Positions 63,880-64,000 of a DNA stretch of 64,000 nt are shown here, piece by piece (position 1 is the stretch's first letter; every line of letters starts with the position of its first letter). The stretch is taken from NCBI GenBank assembly GCA_021775955.1, contig JAJFGU010000011.1:62001-126000 (forward strand), read 5' to 3'. The notes below the pieces were generated by a model, which worked only from the letters and a program-made list of their open reading frames with translations, had not been told where the DNA came from and did not search any database. The translations under genes were made by a program, and so were the position numbers. This DNA is from Alphaproteobacteria bacterium. GTDB taxonomy: Bacteria > Pseudomonadota > Alphaproteobacteria > Micavibrionales > Micavibrionaceae.

Positions 63880-64000
63880 CTAAGAATGAGCCAAATTCAA
63901 TTCGGCTGCTGCCTTTGCGCGGGCTTCTGTCAGTAAGTCCTTGACGGCCGCGCCACTGTCTCCAGCCACCACAGTACTTAAGACCTTATCCTTGGCACCA
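63880..64000 (-). CDS. C-terminal end of an unidentified protein, cut by window
   Basis: A minus-strand frame enters from the window edge and ends in TAG at 63880-63882. The 39 visible residues (VLSTVVAGDSGAAVKDLLTE...AELNLAHS) are Ala/Lys/Glu-rich and helix-like, with coding-like codon use. Too little is visible to name it. Confidence 0.5.
   Translation of the reverse strand, partial: GAKDKVLSTVVAGDSGAAVKDLLTEARAKAAAELNLAHS

Overview
The window looks like a chromosomal segment of a Gram-negative alphaproteobacterium of moderate GC content. The evidence is the gene set: an NDUFA9-type NAD(P)-binding protein, a DUF1223 protein, serC-type phosphoserine aminotransferase near serA, TolC/HlyD type I secretion and a FGPDRRR-tailed response regulator. 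It also carries perfect TTAA-N7-TTAA CtrA-type boxes and a dense GANTC (CcrM-type) cluster. I cannot place it to genus. No transposase, prophage or CRISPR array is visible. Small palindromic repeats and one MITE-like element are.

Bases 1-16,070 are dominated by surface adhesion. Reading on the minus strand there is a 2,641-aa RTX adhesin, a TolC-type outer membrane protein, an LssB/LapB-type ABC exporter, an HlyD adaptor and then thrS, which runs off the window. The adhesin has a LapA-like layout: an N-terminal domain, two PAAG motifs resembling LapG cleavage sites, T1SS-143-type repeats, a VWA domain, and RTX repeats with a type I C-terminal signal. Its promoter region holds a consensus-like sigma70 promoter overlapped and flanked by three CtrA boxes. 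Upstream of that lie 14 GANTC sites in 200 bp, two DnaA-box-like 9-mers, and a strongly structured, possibly transcribed non-coding region of about 0.5 kb. The CtrA/GANTC cluster is the most striking signal in the window and suggests cell-cycle control of the adhesin, or less likely a replication origin.

Bases 16,200-26,660 carry a response regulator with a partner protein, all three steps of serine synthesis (serA, serC, serB), cysteine synthase, an unrecognised glutamine-synthetase/glutamate-cysteine-ligase-like protein, a stand-alone ClpA/B-D1-like AAA+ ATPase, and an RsmC-like methyltransferase. A small PD-(D/E)xK nuclease-like gene sits between serC and serA.

Bases 26,700-34,560 hold two paralogous type I secreted RTX proteins. 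They share nearly identical N-termini, an unrecognised internal domain and the C-terminal signal. The larger carries eleven 95-aa tandem repeats (285-bp DNA period) that the smaller lacks. A 144-bp nested palindrome lies between them. Neither has its own exporter nearby, so they may use the 1.5-6.7 kb exporter.

Bases 34,760-49,340 hold a MATE pump, a TVP38/FAD-oxidoreductase pair, an ArsC-like protein, two tandem sodium:solute symporters, a periplasmic lactonase-like MBL hydrolase, tRNA-Ser(GGA) with truncated 5' copies beside it, two glycosyltransferases, an ArsR regulator, an SDR and gmk.

Bases 49,330-64,000 hold rsmA-surA (with no pdxA between them), an NDUFA9-like protein, DUF1223, a UvrD/PcrA helicase, a GGDEF protein with an altered I-site, comM/yifB, a DUF255-DsbD-like fusion, a HIT protein, panD and a 164-bp MITE. 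Several convergent gene pairs overlap by exactly 4 bp and share their stop codons.
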